A DNA stretch of 64,000 nucleotides from Eutreptiella sp. 'Long Island Sound 2002' (lineage: Eukaryota; Euglenozoa; Euglenophyceae; Eutreptiales; Eutreptiaceae), in the NCBI GenBank assembly GCA_964036045.1, contig OZ038381.1:69192242-69256241 (forward strand). Reading direction: 5' to 3'. Numbering within the stretch: the first letter of the stretch is position 1; each line of letters starts with the position of its first letter. The notes under the pieces are model-generated. The model was not told the origin of the DNA. It saw only the letters and a program-made list of their open reading frames with translations, and searched no databases. Positions 50,601-63,862 of this stretch are shown in pieces. Made by a program: the position numbers and the translations under genes.

Positions 50601-52330
50601 GCACAAGCGACTCAGGAAGCATACCATAGTCCACAGGTAAGGTTGGCCTAATGCCATCCTCGTTGCGCGCCTCGCTCCTGAAGCAGCACGGTTGTGGAAT
50701 ACCTCTTGAACGGCTGCAGTCTGAGGACAGTAAAGGGCGCTAAATGGTGCATGCAAGCTATTGGTCGAAAGGAATATCCATCCGAAAAGGTAACCAACAT
50801 GTACAAGTGTCAGGACCCTGGACTCAAGGATCATACCATAGTCCACAGGTAATGGGGGCTCTCTGCTATCCCCGATGCAGGCTTGGCTCCTGGAGCAGCA
50901 CGGCTGTGCAATCCCCCTTGAACTGCTGCATTCTGAGGACAGTAAAAGGCGCTAATGGTTCATGCAAGCTATTGGTCGAAAGGGATATCCATCGGAAAAG
51001 CTGACCAACATTTAGCCCCCCCCCCCCCCCTGTACAGTATACACCTTTGCGCAATGGTTCCCTCATACCCGCAAGTGACGGTTCCCTCGCCCCCCTGATT
51101 ACTATACAATGGACACGTAACACAGAACAAGTCATGCAGCAAACATACCATAGTCCATAGGCAACAGTGGCCTCCTGTCATTCCCATTGCGGGTCTGGCA
51201 CATTGAGCAGCACGGCTGTGGAATCCTTCTTGCAAAACTGCCGTCTGAGGCCAGTAAACGGAGCCGAGAGTGCACGCAAGCTGTTGGTTGAGAGTGTAAT
51301 GGATTGGCAAAGCTGAGCGGTGTGTACAAATGTCATAGCCTAAGCGGACCTAATTCACCAGCGTGGGAAACACACCAGCTGACGCTCCTTGTCTATCAGA
51401 CCTTGAAGAGTTGCGTGAGATAGATGGATTTCTCCGCTCCGTACCATCTGGTTGCCAGCCTAGCAGAGAGGCAATCATAGAAGGGGGTGTTGGGGGGGGG
51501 CACCTTGCCCTCCTCTCCAAACCACACCACCCTGAGAAGCCCATATATGCGCAAAGCTGACTAATCTATCCAAATATCAGGGCAACAAAGATACCACGGT
51601 TCCCAGGTAGGTTTGGCGTTCTGCCAGAGATTGACTGTGAAGAGGAGCGTCTTGAGGGCGAGAGTGATGAATGCCTACTTCTTGTCTCTGACAATTCTGT
51701 CCTCCGGAGTGAAGAAGAATGCCGTGATGGCGATCGTTGTGATTGCCTCGATTCCGACGAGTCCCTCCCCGGCCAAGGGATAGGGCCTAAGGACAAAGCA
51801 GTTAACAACTACCCACAGACTACAGCAGAGTTCTTGATATGCATACTCATGTCCAGCGAGAAGAGGCATCAGCAAGCTACAATTTTGGATGGTTCAGGCC
51901 TACGGCTGGGCCACCCCTCTTCCCTGTCAGCGACCAGACAGGTGGGCATTGGCAAGGTTGTCCAAGTCCGAAGCTCATTACTGTGTACCAATGTCAGCAC
52001 ACATACGACGGTCCCCGGGCAGGGCCGTTTCTTTGTCATGGCGGCTGCTTGACGGCTATCTGTCTGTCATTGACAACGACGAAGAGTGCCATGATGCTGA
52101 AATCCTCCACAATGGCCCACCCTACCCGGAAGCCCACCCAGCCTAAAATTGTCACAGACCCACCCTAGGGTAGGACACACACTAAAAATGCTCTCGCCTC
52201 GTGGCAGCAGACATACTGGGCACGCTCATCCTTTTGCCATGGTCTGGTTGGTGGCTGAATGAGGGCGATCTGGAGCGGCGTTGAGATTTCCTGCTTCTTG
52301 TCTCTGATGAGTCTGTTCTCTGGCATCAAG
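50600..52330 (+). repeat. Diverged repeat units, families B and C
   Basis: CATACCATAGTCCACAGG-like words recur near 50,619, 50,832, 51,144 and (degenerate) 51,590. Each is followed by related sequence such as AGCAGCACGG(T/C)TGTGGAATCC and CAAGCTATTGGTCGAAAGG. 51,765-52,275 matches 37,430-37,960. A C15 run is at 51,016-51,030. No protein-coding gene is recognised. Confidence 0.65.
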
Positions 52331-52339
52331 TAGGTACAA

Positions 52340-54690
52340 CCACACCAACGCAAGAAACAAACCCAACTAGGCTGCAGGACAGGACACCACGGCACCACGC
52401 GGCAGCACAGCACCACGGGGCACAGCACAGGGGAGCAGGGCACCGAGGGAGAGCGGGTGACACAGCAACACCGCACAGGGCGGAGATGACAGGAAACGCA
52501 CAACACGGGACCCCAGGGCGCACACGGCACAAAGCACAACGGCGAACAACACCACGCAGCGACACACCACAGCAAAACACACACAGCGCCGGGGGACAAG
52601 ACAAAACATGGCGCCAGAAGGCACAGGACCCCAAGACGACGGACAGCGCCCCGGGACACAACACAGCGCGCGGCAGCACCAAACGGAGCAAAACGAAACA
52701 ACACAGCGCACAACAACGCAACGCCAGGCGGCACAACGTGCAGCAACACGGCGCAGCACAGCAACCAGGGACACACCACAGCACGCCACCGAGACGCGAC
52801 ACCAGGAGCCACCAGGACCCACCAGGAGACAACAGAGGACAGCCAGGCCCAACAGCAAACACATAAACACAACAGGCAACAACACAAAACAGCAGCCAGC
52901 ACTGCGAGGGCAAGAGAGCACCGAACAGAGAGCAACGACGCAGGCACACCAGCACAGCACCGCACGGGCAGAGCACAGAAACAGAAACGACCCGGAACCG
53001 GCCCAGAGCCCCGAACCAACGGAGAACAACAGGAAACGATCGCCACCAGCAAGGAGAAAAACAAAAAAAGAAGACAGGGCACCATAGCACAGCACCACAC
53101 GGCAGCACAGCGCCACAGGACACAGCACAGGGGAGCAGGACACCACAGGGAAGACGCCAAGCGACAGCCAGACCAGACACAGAGCTGACACACACCACCA
53201 AACGACAACGCTGGGCAACCGAAGCCACCAGCAGACCCCCAACAAAAGGCAGCGACACCAGGAACCAACAACACCAGCCACCAGAAACAGCAGAAACGAC
53301 GCGCACAGCACAACGAAAGGGCACCAGCACAGCACCGCAAAGCTCGGAGAGGACAGGGAACACATAGCACGACACCCCAGAAAACAAACAACAGTTGCAG
53401 GCAACGACGCAAACAAACAGCAGAGCACGACAGCACACCACCACACGACAGCACAGCGCAACAGAACACAACACAGGGCAGCGGAACACCAAGACACACC
53501 ACGCCAAACCACAGGGCGGCGAGCCACGCGGCCAGACAAGGACGGCACCACCGTAGCACGACACCAAGACCCACAAGGACACAGCAGAGGACAGCCAGGC
53601 CCAACAGCGAACACCAAGCAACACCAGCCAGCGCACACAGAGCAACGACAGGGACAGCACCACCGAGGCACACGCGGGCACACTCGACGGCCCAAGACAC
53701 ACAAACCCGCCCCGCACCGCACAACCGGCAAAAAAAGGAAAAAGAAACGGAAAAAAGGAAAACAAGATACAAAGGAAAAAAAAAAGGGGGGGGGGCGCAG
53801 AGGCCCCAGGCTACCGGAAAACAGGAAACGCCGGAGACAACAGGGGAGGGGGGGGCAAAAGAAAAGGGGGGGGGAACCACAAGACGCCGAGGCCCAAGGC
53901 GACCGGTGCCAGGGTGCAACGAGGGGGGGGGAAGGGGAAAAGGAAACAACCAACAACCACAACAACCACAAACGGGGCCGAACAAGCAAAGAGCGAACCA
54001 AGAACGGCCAAAAGAAAGGTGAGGCGCACCAGAACGCGCCCGGGAGCCCAGCCCGCCCGACCCTGCAAAGCAGGGCACGCACACGCACACACGCGCGGGA
54101 CCCGGGTGTGGCATCCTCTGACCCGAAGAGGGCGGTGTTGGCGTCCACACGAAACAGCCCCGGTGCACCTGCCGAGTCCCCCGTCACAAGACGGACGGTA
54201 CGGGAAACCGCAAGCGTCAGTGACCGGGTCCACACACGCCAAACCACCGCAGCGCACGCAGCCCAAGACCGAAGCCGGAGGGACCCGCCAGGGACAACCC
54301 CATCGCGGGGCCCGGAACGGGTACGACGCGGAGCGCGCCCAGCGCCTTGCCTCCGCAGGGGCCAGCGGCAGACACAATGAGCCCAGTTTTCGGCCGGCCT
54401 CAACGTGCCCCGTGCAGCCACCCAGTAAAGCCGGGGGCAACAGCCCCCGGGGTGGGGGAAGGCACCACGTCGACAGGAAAGCCGACCGGAGCACGGGGAG
54501 CGACCGGACCGGACAAGGAGCGGCGCACCAAATCAGGGCCACGAGGCACGCCAGAGAGGCACGCCGCCGGCCAGAACCACAGCACGAGGACAGGTGCCAA
54601 GCCACAAAAGCCACCGGGTGCCGCGAACCCGGGAGGCGCGCACAACACACGACGAACCGCGGCACAGGACAAGGTGCCAAGGACAGCCAG
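52340..54690 (+). repeat. Head module of composite retroposon (long copy)
   Basis: Extremely A/C-biased plus strand with CAGCACAGC words. The segment near 52,780-52,870 and that near 53,560-53,610 share GAGGACAGCCAGGCCCAACA, showing internal duplication. 53,760-53,935 is purine-rich with G runs. 54,090-54,470 is GC-rich and closely matches 15,530-15,910. The 680-codon minus-strand open frames here are Val/Cys/Leu-rich composition artefacts. Confidence 0.8.
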
Positions 54691-54699
54691 GCCCCCACG

Positions 54700-57600
54700 C
54701 CCGCACAGCGCACCCACAGCCAGTGGGTAGTGGGCCCCAGCCGCACGCCTGAACAGATGAGTGGTCGGGGCTGAGAGAGCGCCCGACCCCGGACGCCCCA
54801 CACCCAGGCAAGAGGCGCCCCCCCCGGGCACCCTCATGCTGCCCCCACAGCGCGCAAGAGCGCGCGCTGTGGGGTTGGTGACGGGTACCCACGCCCACAC
54901 TCCTCGCACCAACAGCCAGTGGGTAGTGGGCCCCGGCCGCACGCCCGAACGGACGAGCGGTCGGGGCTGGGAGAGCGCCCGTCCCCGGACGCCCCACACC
55001 CAGGCAGAAGACGCCCCCCCCGGGCACCCTCATGCCGCCCCCACAGCGCGCAAGAGCGCGCGCTGTGGGGTTGCTGACGGGTCCCCACGCCCGCAGCCCC
55101 CGCACCAACAGCCCGTGAATAATGGGCCCCGGCCGCACGCCCGAACGGACGAGAGGTCGGGGGTGGGAGAGCGCCCGTCCCCGGACGCCCCACACCCAGG
55201 CAACAGGCGCCCCCCCCCGGGCACCCTCATGCCGCCCCCACAGCACGGAAGAGCGCGCGCTGTGGGGTTGGTGACGGGTCCCCACGCCCGCACTGCCCGC
55301 ACCCACAGCCAGTGGGTAGTGGGCCCCGGCCGCACGCCTGAACGGACGAGTGGTCGGGGCTGGGAGAGCGCCCGTCCCCGGACGCCCCACACCCAGGCAA
55401 GAGGCGCCCCCCATGGGCACCCTCATGCAGCCCCCACAGCGTGCAAAGCCAGCTCGCAAGAGCGCACGTTGTGGGGTTGATGACGGGTCCCCACGCCCGC
55501 ACCCCCCGCACCCACAGCCAGTGGGTAGTGGGCCCCGGCCGCACGCCCAAACGGACCGGAGGTCGGGGGTGGGAGAGCGCCCGTCTCCGGACCCCCGACA
55601 CCCAGGCAAGAGGCGCCCCCCCCGGGCACCCTCATGCCGCCCCCACAGCGCGCAAGAGCGCGCGCTGTGGGGTTGGTAACGGGTCCCCACGCCCGCGGCT
55701 CCCGCACCCACAGCCAGTGGGTAGTGGGCCCCGGCCGCACGCCCGAAAGAACGAGAGCTCGGGGGTGGGAGAGCGCCCGTCTTTGGACCCCCCACACCCA
55801 CGCAAGAGGCGCCCCCCCCTGGGACCCTAATGCCGCCCCCACAGCACGCAAGAGCGCGCGCTGTGGGGTTGGTGACGGGTCCCCACGCCCGCAGCCCCCG
55901 CACCCACAGCCAGTGGGTAGTGGGCCCCGGCCGCACGCCCAAACGGACCGGAGGTCGGGGGTGGGAGAGCGCCCGTCTCCGGACCCCCGACACCCAGGCA
56001 AGAGGCGCCCCCCCCGGGCGCCCTCATGCCGCCCCCACAGCGCGCAAGAGCGCGCGCTGTGGGGTTGGTAACGGGTCCCCACGCCCGCACCCCCCGCACC
56101 CACAGCCAGTGGGTAGTGGGCCCCGGCCGCACGCCCGAAAGAACGAGAGCTCGGGGGTGGGAGAGCGCCCGTCTTTGGACCCCCCACACCCAGGCAAGAG
56201 GCGCCCCCCGCGGGCACCCTCATGCCGCCCCCACAGCACAGAAGAGCGCGCGCTGTGGGGTTGGTGACGGGTCCCCACGCCCGCAGCCCCCGCACCCACA
56301 GCCAGTGAGTAGTGGGCCCCGGCCGCACGCCTGAACGGACGAGAGGTCGGGGGTGGGAGAGCGCCCGTCCCCGGACGCCCCACACTGAGGCAAAAGGCGC
56401 CCCTCTGGGCACCCTCATGCAGCCCCCACAGCGCGCAAAGCCAGCTCGCAAGAGCGCGCGCTGTGGGGTTGGTGACGGGTCCCCACGCCCGCACCCCGCG
56501 CACCCACAGCCAGTGCATAGTGGGCCCCGGCCGCACGCCCGAACGGACGAGAGGTCGGGGGTGGGAAGGCGCCCGTCCCCGGACGCCCCACACCCAGGCA
56601 AGAGGCGCTCCCCCCAGGCACTCTGATGCCGCCCCCACAGCGCGCAAATCAAGCTCACAAGACGGCGCGCTGTGGGGTTGGTGACGGGTCCCCATGCCCG
56701 CACCCCCCGCATCCACAGCCAGTGGGTAGTGGGCCACGGCCGCACGCCCGAATGGACGAGTGGTCGGGGGTGGGAGAGCGCCCCACCCCGGACGCCCCAC
56801 ACCCAGGCAAGAGGCCCCTCCCCTGGCACCCCCATGCCGCCCCCACAGCGGGCAAGGCCAGCTCGCAAGAGCGCGCGCTGTAGGGTTCGTGACGGGTTCC
56901 CGTGCCCGCACCCCCCACACCCACAGCCAGTGGGTAGTGGGCCCCGGTCGCACGCCCGAACGGACGAGTGGTCGGGGGTGGGAGAGCGCCCGACCCCGGA
57001 CGCCCCACACCCAGGCAGGAGGCGCCCCCCCCAAGCCCTCATGCCGCCCCCACAGCGCGCAAGGCCAGCTCGCAAGAGTGCGCGCTGTGGGGTTGGTGAC
57101 GGGTCCCCACGCCCGCAGCCCCCGCACCCACAGCCAGTGGGTAGTGGGCCCCGGCCGCACGCCCGAACAGACGAGTGGTCGGGGGTGGGAGAGGGCCCGA
57201 CTCCGGACGCCCCACACCCAGGCAAGAGGCGCCCCCCCCGGGCACCCTAATGCCGCCCCCACAGCACGCAAGAGCGCGCACTGTGGGGTTGGTGACGGGT
57301 CCCCACGCCCGCACCCCCCGCACCCACAGCCAGTGGGTAGTGGGCCCCGGCCGCACGCCCGAGCGGACAAGAGGTCGGGGGTCGGAGAGCGCCCGTCCCC
57401 GGGCGCCCCACACCCAGGCAGGAGGCGCCCCCCCCGGGCACCCCCATGCCGCTCCCAGAGCACGCAAAGCCGGCACGCAGGAGCGCGCGCTATGGGATTG
57501 GTGACGGGTCCCGATGCCCGCACCCCCCGCACCCACAGCCAGTGGGTAGTGGGCCCCGGCCGCACGCCCAAGCAGACGAGAGGTCGGGGGTGGGAGAGCG

Positions 57601-60600
57601 CCCGTCCCTGGACGCCCCACACCCAGGCAAGAGGCGCCCCCCCCGGGCACCCTCATGCCGCCCCCACAGCGCGCGAGAGCGCGCGCTGTGGGGGTGGTAA
57701 CGGGTCCCCAGGCCCGCATCCCCCGCACCCACAGCAGTGGGTAGTGGGCCCCGGCCGCATGCCTGAACGGACGAAAGGTGGGGGGTTGGAGAGCGCCCAT
57801 CCCCGGACGCCCCACACCCAGGCAAGAGGCGCCCCCCCCGGGCACCCTCATGCCGCCCCCACAGAGCGCAAAGCCAGCTCGCAAGAGGGCACGTTGTGGG
57901 GTTGGTGACAGGTCCCCACGCCCGCACCCCTCGCACCCACAGCCAGCTGGTAGTGGGCCCCGGCCGGACGCCTGAACGGACAAGAGGTCCGGGGTGGGAA
58001 AGCGCCCGTCCCCGGACGCCCCACACCCAGGCAAGAGGCGCTCCCCCCGGGCACTCTGATGCCGCCCCCACAGCGCGCAAAGCCAACTCACAAAACCGCG
58101 CGCTGTGGGGTTGGTGACGGGTCCCCATGCCCGCATCCCCCGCACCCACAGCCAGTGGGTAGTGGGCCACGGCCGCACGCCCGAATGGACGAGTGGTCGG
58201 GGGTGGGAGAGCGCCCGACCCCGGACGCCCCACACCCAGGCAAGAGGCGCCCCCCCCGGGCACCCCCATGCCGCCCCCACAGCGCGCAAAGCCAGCTCGC
58301 AAGAGCGCGCGCTGTAGGGTTGGTGACGGCCCCCCGTGCCCGCACCCCCCACACCCACAGCCAGTGGGTAGTGGGCCCCGGTCGCACGCCCGAACGGACG
58401 AGTGGTCGGGGGTGGGAGAGCGCCCGACCCCGGACGCCCCACACCCAGGCAGGAGGCGCCCCCCCCAAGCCCTCCTGCCGCCCCCACAGCGCGCAAAGCC
58501 AGCTCGCAAGAGTGCGCGCTGTGGGGTTGGTGACGGGTCCCCACGCCGGCACCCCCCGCACCCACAGCCAGTGGGTAGTGGGCCCCGGCCGCACGCCTGA
58601 ATAGACGAGTGGTCGGGGGTGGGAGAGGGCCCGACCCCGGACGCCCCACACCCAGGCAAGAGGCGCCCCCCCCGGGCACCCTAATGCCGCCCCCACAGCA
58701 CGCAATAGCGCGCACTGTGGGGTTGGTGACGGGTCCCCACGCCCGCACCCCCCGCACCCACAGCCAGCGGGTAGTGGGCCCTGGCCGCACGCCCGAGCGG
58801 ACGAGAGGTCGGGGGTGGGAGAGCGCCCGTTCCCGGACGCCCCACACCCAGGCAGGAGGCGCCCCCCCCCAGGCAGCCTCATGCCGCCCCCACACCGCGC
58901 AAGAGCGCGCGCTGTGGGGTTGGTAACGGGTCCCCACGCCCGCACCTCCCGCACGCACAGCAGTGGGTAGTGGGCCCCGGCTCACGCCTGAACGGACGAG
59001 AGATCGGGGGTTGGAGAGCGCCCGTCTCCGGACGCCCCACACCCAGGCAAGAGGCGCCCCCCCCGGGCACCCTCATGCCGCCCCCACAGCGCGCAAAGCC
59101 AGCTCTCAAGAGGGCACATTGTGGGGTTGGTGACAGGTCCCCACGCCCGCACTGCCCGCACCCACAGCCAGTGGGTAGTGGGCCCCGGCCGCACGTCCGA
59201 ACGGACGAGAGGACGGGGGTGGGAGAGCGCCCGTCCCCGGACGCCCCACACCCAGGCAAGAGGCGCCCCCCACAGGCACACTCATGCCGCCCCCACAGCG
59301 TGCAAAGCCAGCTCGCAAGAGCGCGCGTTGTGGGGTTGGTGACGGGTCCCCACGCCCGCACCCCCCGCACCCACAGCCAGTGGCTACCGGGCCCGCGCCG
59401 CACGCCCGAACAGACGAGAGGTCGGGGGTGGGAGAGCGCCCGTCTCCGGACGCCCCACACCCAGGCAAGAGGCGCCCCCCCCGGGCACCCTCATGCCGCC
59501 CCCACAGCACACAAGAGCGCGTGCTGTGGGGTCGGTGACGGGTCCCCACGCCCGCACCCCCCGCACCCACAGCCAGTGGGTAGTGGGCCCCGGCCGCACG
59601 CCCGAACAGACGAGAGGTCGGGGGTGGGAGAGCGCCCTTCCCCGGACGCCCCACACCCAGGCAAAAGGTGCCCCCCCCGGGCACCCTCATGCCGCCTCCA
59701 CAGCGCGCAAGAGCGCGCGCTGTGGGGTTGGTGACGGGCCCCCACGCCCGCACCCCCCGCACCCACACCCAGTGGGTAGTGGGCCCCGGCCGCACGCCTG
59801 AACAGACGAGAGGTCGGGGGTGGGAGAGCGCCTGTCCCCGGACCGCCCACACCCAGGCAAGAGGCGCCCCCCTCCGGGCACCCTAATGCCGCCCCCAGAG
59901 CACGCAAGAGCGCGCGCTGTGGGGTTGGGGACGGGTCCCCACGCCCGCAGCCCCCGCACCCACAGCCAGTGGGTAGTGGGCCCCGGCCGCACGCCCGAAA
60001 AGACGAGTGGTCAGGGCTGAGAGAGCGCCCTACCCCGGACTCCCCACACCCAGGCAAGAGGCGCCCCCCGCGGGCACCCTCATGCCGCCCCCACAGCACG
60101 CAAGAGCGCGCGCTGTGGGGTTGGTGACGGGTCCCCATGCCTGCACCCCCCGCACCCACAGCCAGTAGGTAGTGGGCCCCGGCCGCACGCCTGAACGGAC
60201 GAGAGGTCGGGGGTGGGAGAGCGCCCGTCCCCGGACGCCCCACACCTAGGCAAGGGGCGCCCCCCCTGGGCACCCTCATGCCGCCCCCACAGCGCGCAAA
60301 GCCAGCTCACAAGAGCGCGCGCTTCGGGGTTGGTGACGGGTCCCCACGCCCGAACCCCCTGCACCCACAGCCAGTGAGTGGTGGGCCCCGGCCGCATGCT
60401 CGAACGGACGAGAGGTCGGGGGTGGGAGAGCGCCCGTCCCCGGACGCCCCACACTCAGGCAAGAGGCGCCCCCCCCGGGCACTCTGATGCCGCCCCCACA
60501 GCGCGCAAAGCCAGCTCACAAGACCGCGCGCTGTGGGGTTGGTGACGGGTCCCCATGCCCGCATCCCCCGCACCCACAGCCAGTGGGTAGTGGGCCACGG

Positions 60601-63020
60601 CCGCACGCCCGAATGGACGAGTGGTCGGGGGTGGGAGAGCGCCCGACCCCAGACGTCCCACACCCAGGCAAGAGGCGCCCCCCCCAGGACCTCATGCCGC
60701 CCCCACAGCGCGCAAAGCCAGCTCGCAAGGGTGCGCGCTGTGGGGTTGGTGACGGGTCCCCACGCCCGCACCCCCCGCAACCACAGCTAGTGGGTAGTGG
60801 GCCCCGGCCGCACGCCCGAGCAGACGAGTGGTCGGGGGTGGGAGAGCGCCCGACCCCGAACACCCCACACCCAGGCAAGAGGCGCCCCCCCCGGGCACCC
60901 TAATGCCGCCCCCACAGCACGCAAGAGCGCGCACTGTGGTGTTGGTGACTGGTCCCCACGCCCGCACCCCCCGCACCGACAGCCAGTGGGTAGTGGGCCC
61001 CGGCCGCACGCCCGAACAGACGAGAGGTCGGGGGTGGGATAGCGCCCGTCCCCGGACGCCCCACACCAAGGCAGGAGGCGCCCCCCCCGGGCGCTCCCAT
61101 GCTGCTCCCGGAGCACGCAAAGCCAGCACGCAAGAGCGCGCGCTATGGGATTGGTGACGAATCCCCACACCCGCATCCCCCGCACCCACAGCCAGTGGGT
61201 AGTGGGCCCCGGTAGCACGCCCGAACGGAGGCGTGGTCGGGGGTGGGAGAGCGCCCGACCCCGGACGCCCCACACCCAGGCAGGAGGCGCCCCCCCCAAG
61301 CCCTCATGCCGCCCCGACAGCGCGCAAAGCCAGCTCGCAAGGGTGCGCGCTGTGGGGTTGGTGACGGGTCCCCACGCCCGCACCCCCCGCACCCACAGCC
61401 AGTGGGTAGTGGGCCCCGGCCGCACGCCCGAGCGGACGAGAGGTCGGGCGTGCGAGAGCGCCCGTCCCTGGATACCCCACTCCCAGGCAAGAGGCGCCCC
61501 CCACGGGCACCCTCATGCCGCCCCCACAGCGCGCAAGAGCGCGCACTGTGGGGTTGGTAACGGGTCCCCACACCCGCACCCCCCGCACCCACAGCAGTGG
61601 GTAGTGGGCCCCGGCCGCACGCCTGAACGGACGAGAGGTCGGGGGTTGGAGAGCGCCCGTCCCCGGACGCCCCACACCCAGGCAAGAGGCGCCCCCCCTA
61701 GGCACCCTCATGCCGCCCCCACAGCACGCAAAGCCAGCTCGCAAGAGGGCACGTTGAGGGGTTGGTGACAGGTCCCCACGCCCGCACCCCCCGCACCCAC
61801 AGCCAGTGGGTAGTGGGCCCCGGCCGCACGCCTGAACAGACGAGAGGTCGGGGGTGGGAGAGCGCCCGTCTCCGGACCCCCCACACCCAGGCAAGAGGCG
61901 CCCCCCGCGGGCACCCTCATGCCGCCCCCACAGCAAGCAAGAGCGCGCGCTGTGGGGTTGATGACGGGTCCCCACGCCCGCACCCCCCGCACCCACAGCC
62001 AGTAGGTCGTGGGCCCCGGCCGCACGCCTGAACGGACGAGAGGTCGGGGGTGGGAGAGCGCCCGTCCCCGGACGCCCCACACCTAGGCAAGAGGCGCCCC
62101 CCCTGGGCACCCTCATGCCGCCCCCACAGCGCGCAAAGCCAGCTCACAAGAGCGCGCACTGTGGGGTTGGTGACGGGTCCCCACGCCCGAACCCCCTGCA
62201 CCCACAGCCAATGGGTGGTGGGCCCCGGCCGCACGCTCGAACGGACGAGAGGTCGGGGGTGGGAGAGCGCCTGTCCCCGGACGCCCCACACTCAGGCAAG
62301 AGGCGCTCTCCCCGGGCACTCTGATGCCGCCCCCACAGCGCGCAAAGCCAGCTCACAAGACCGCGCGCTGTGGGGTCGGTGACGGGTCCCCATGCCCGCA
62401 TCCCCCGTACCCACAGCCAGTGGGTAGTGGGCCACGGCCGCACGCCCGAATAGACGAGTGGTCGGGGGTGGGAGAGCGCCTGACCCTGGACGCCCCACAC
62501 CAAGGCAGGAGGCGCCCCCTCCGGGCACCCTCATGCGGCCCCCACAGCGCGCAAAGCCAGCTCCCAAGAGCGCGCCCTGTGGGGTTGGTGACGGGTCCCC
62601 ACGCCCGCAGCTTCCGCACCCACACCCACAGGGTATTGGGCCCCGGCCGCACGCCGGAACGGACGAGTGGTCGGGGGTGGGGGAGCGCCCGACCCCGGAC
62701 GCCCCACGCCCAGGCAAGAGGCGCCCCCCCCGGGCACCTTCATGCCGCCCCCACAGCGCGCAAAGCCAGCTCGCAAGAGCGCGCGCTGTGGGGTTCGTGA
62801 AGGGTCCCCGCGCCCGCACCCCCCGCACCCACAGCCAGTGGGTAGTGGGCCCCGGCCGCACGCCCGAAAGGACGAGTGGTCAGGGGTGGGAGAGCTCCCT
62901 GGCCCGGGCGCCCCGCACCCAGGCAAGAGGCCCCCCCCTGGGCGCCCTCGCGCCGCCCCTACAGCGCGCCAAGCCAGCGCGCAAGGCCAGCTCGCAAGAG
63001 CGCGCGTGGTGGGGTTGGTG
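54700..63020 (+). repeat. GC-rich tandem array, ~196/209-bp units (~41 units)
   Basis: The same unit as at 41.3-44.3 kb. Two length forms occur, differing by a 13-bp segment (AAAGCCAGCTCGC present or absent), giving 209- and 196-bp steps (for example 55,634 to 55,830 to 56,026). Higher-order repeats are visible with offsets of about 1,433 bp (56,463 to 57,896; 56,672 to 58,105) and 1,837 bp (60,278 to 62,115; 60,487 to 62,324). Confidence 0.92.
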
Positions 63021-63029
63021 ACGGGTCCC

Positions 63030-63862
63030 CACGCCTGCACCCACCCCACCGGGAGCGCGCAGCCCCAAGCCAGGTAGGGGGAAACGGGACCAGGCCGCCC
63101 CCCCCGAAGCAAGCCAAACAGAGCACAGGACCGAGGCCGGACACGCGGAGGGGCACGGACCGAGTGGAACGGCCCTACCAGCGCCCGGCACCGGGAGCAC
63201 GCGAGGTGCGCGCGCCACACCAACCAAGGGAGGGCAGGGGGGGGGGCGCAGACGCCGCGAGAGCGCGAGCGCACACACACACAAAGGACACGCGGGGAAA
63301 ACCAGAAGGGCAACCGGACCGAGCCCGCGGAACGCACAGACCGCATGGAATGGCGTACCAGCGAGCGAGGATAAGGGACACCCAGACGCGACGGCCTGCC
63401 ACACACAACGCAGCAAACGCGGGGCTGGCATGGGGAAAAAGGGAAGACACAACACCCGGCACCGCCCCCAACTTCCCGAACCGGCCGCGAGCGCCGCACA
63501 CACACGAGCAGGGCACTGCACCTGCCAAGGCAGTAGTGGCGCATAGCGCCACGCACCAGCCCCAGGGCTAGGCAGCCTCCGCGCCAGCCCATGGGGGTCC
63601 CACTGGCGACAAGCCCGTAGCACGGGCCCGGCAGCGCCGGCACCCCGGGCGACCACGCATTAGGGGGGCGACGCAGTGGGTAAGCGCCCCCAGCCACGGC
63701 TGCGAATTGACGCACTGACCGGGGAATGGCAAAAAGGGGAAGCCGGGGAGGGACAGGGCTCCGAGCCCTGTGAATCCAGGGGACTCCGCCACCAGGCAGG
63801 AGTTGCGTCTTGGAGGGCCCCCCGGGGCCGAAAGGCGTCTAGTACCCGCAAAATCAAACCCC
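63030..63862 (+). repeat. Tail module of composite retroposon (long copy)
   Basis: Collinear with 44,330-45,195, ending AAAATCAAACCCCAAACCTC. It carries the CCGAAAGGCGTCTAGTACC block just before the tail, as in the other copy. Confidence 0.85.

Larger units (their letters stand above)
52340..63862 (+). mobile_element. Composite VNTR retroposon, long copy (~11.5 kb)
   Basis: The order is A/C-rich head (52,340-54,690), ~41-unit GC-rich array (54,700-63,020), unique tail (63,030-63,850) and a short A-rich 7-bp-repeat end (AAACCCC, AAACCTC). The head matches 14,493-16,140, and the array and tail match 41,349-45,195. No replication protein is encoded. I could not find a target duplication here: the right flank is repeat family B, while the left flank is family C. 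Confidence 0.75.

Noticed and set aside
52320-52350. Target duplication of the long composite copy matching CCACATGTACAAG at 63,862
   Set aside because: No matching word found at the left boundary. The flanks belong to different repeat families, so rearrangement or a wrong boundary is likely.
54533-59042. Very long ORFs (up to 667 codons) across the GC-rich array in several frames on both strands
   Set aside because: The GC-rich unit lacks stops, and the ORFs follow the tandem unit and change frame with unit length. No coding bias was visible.
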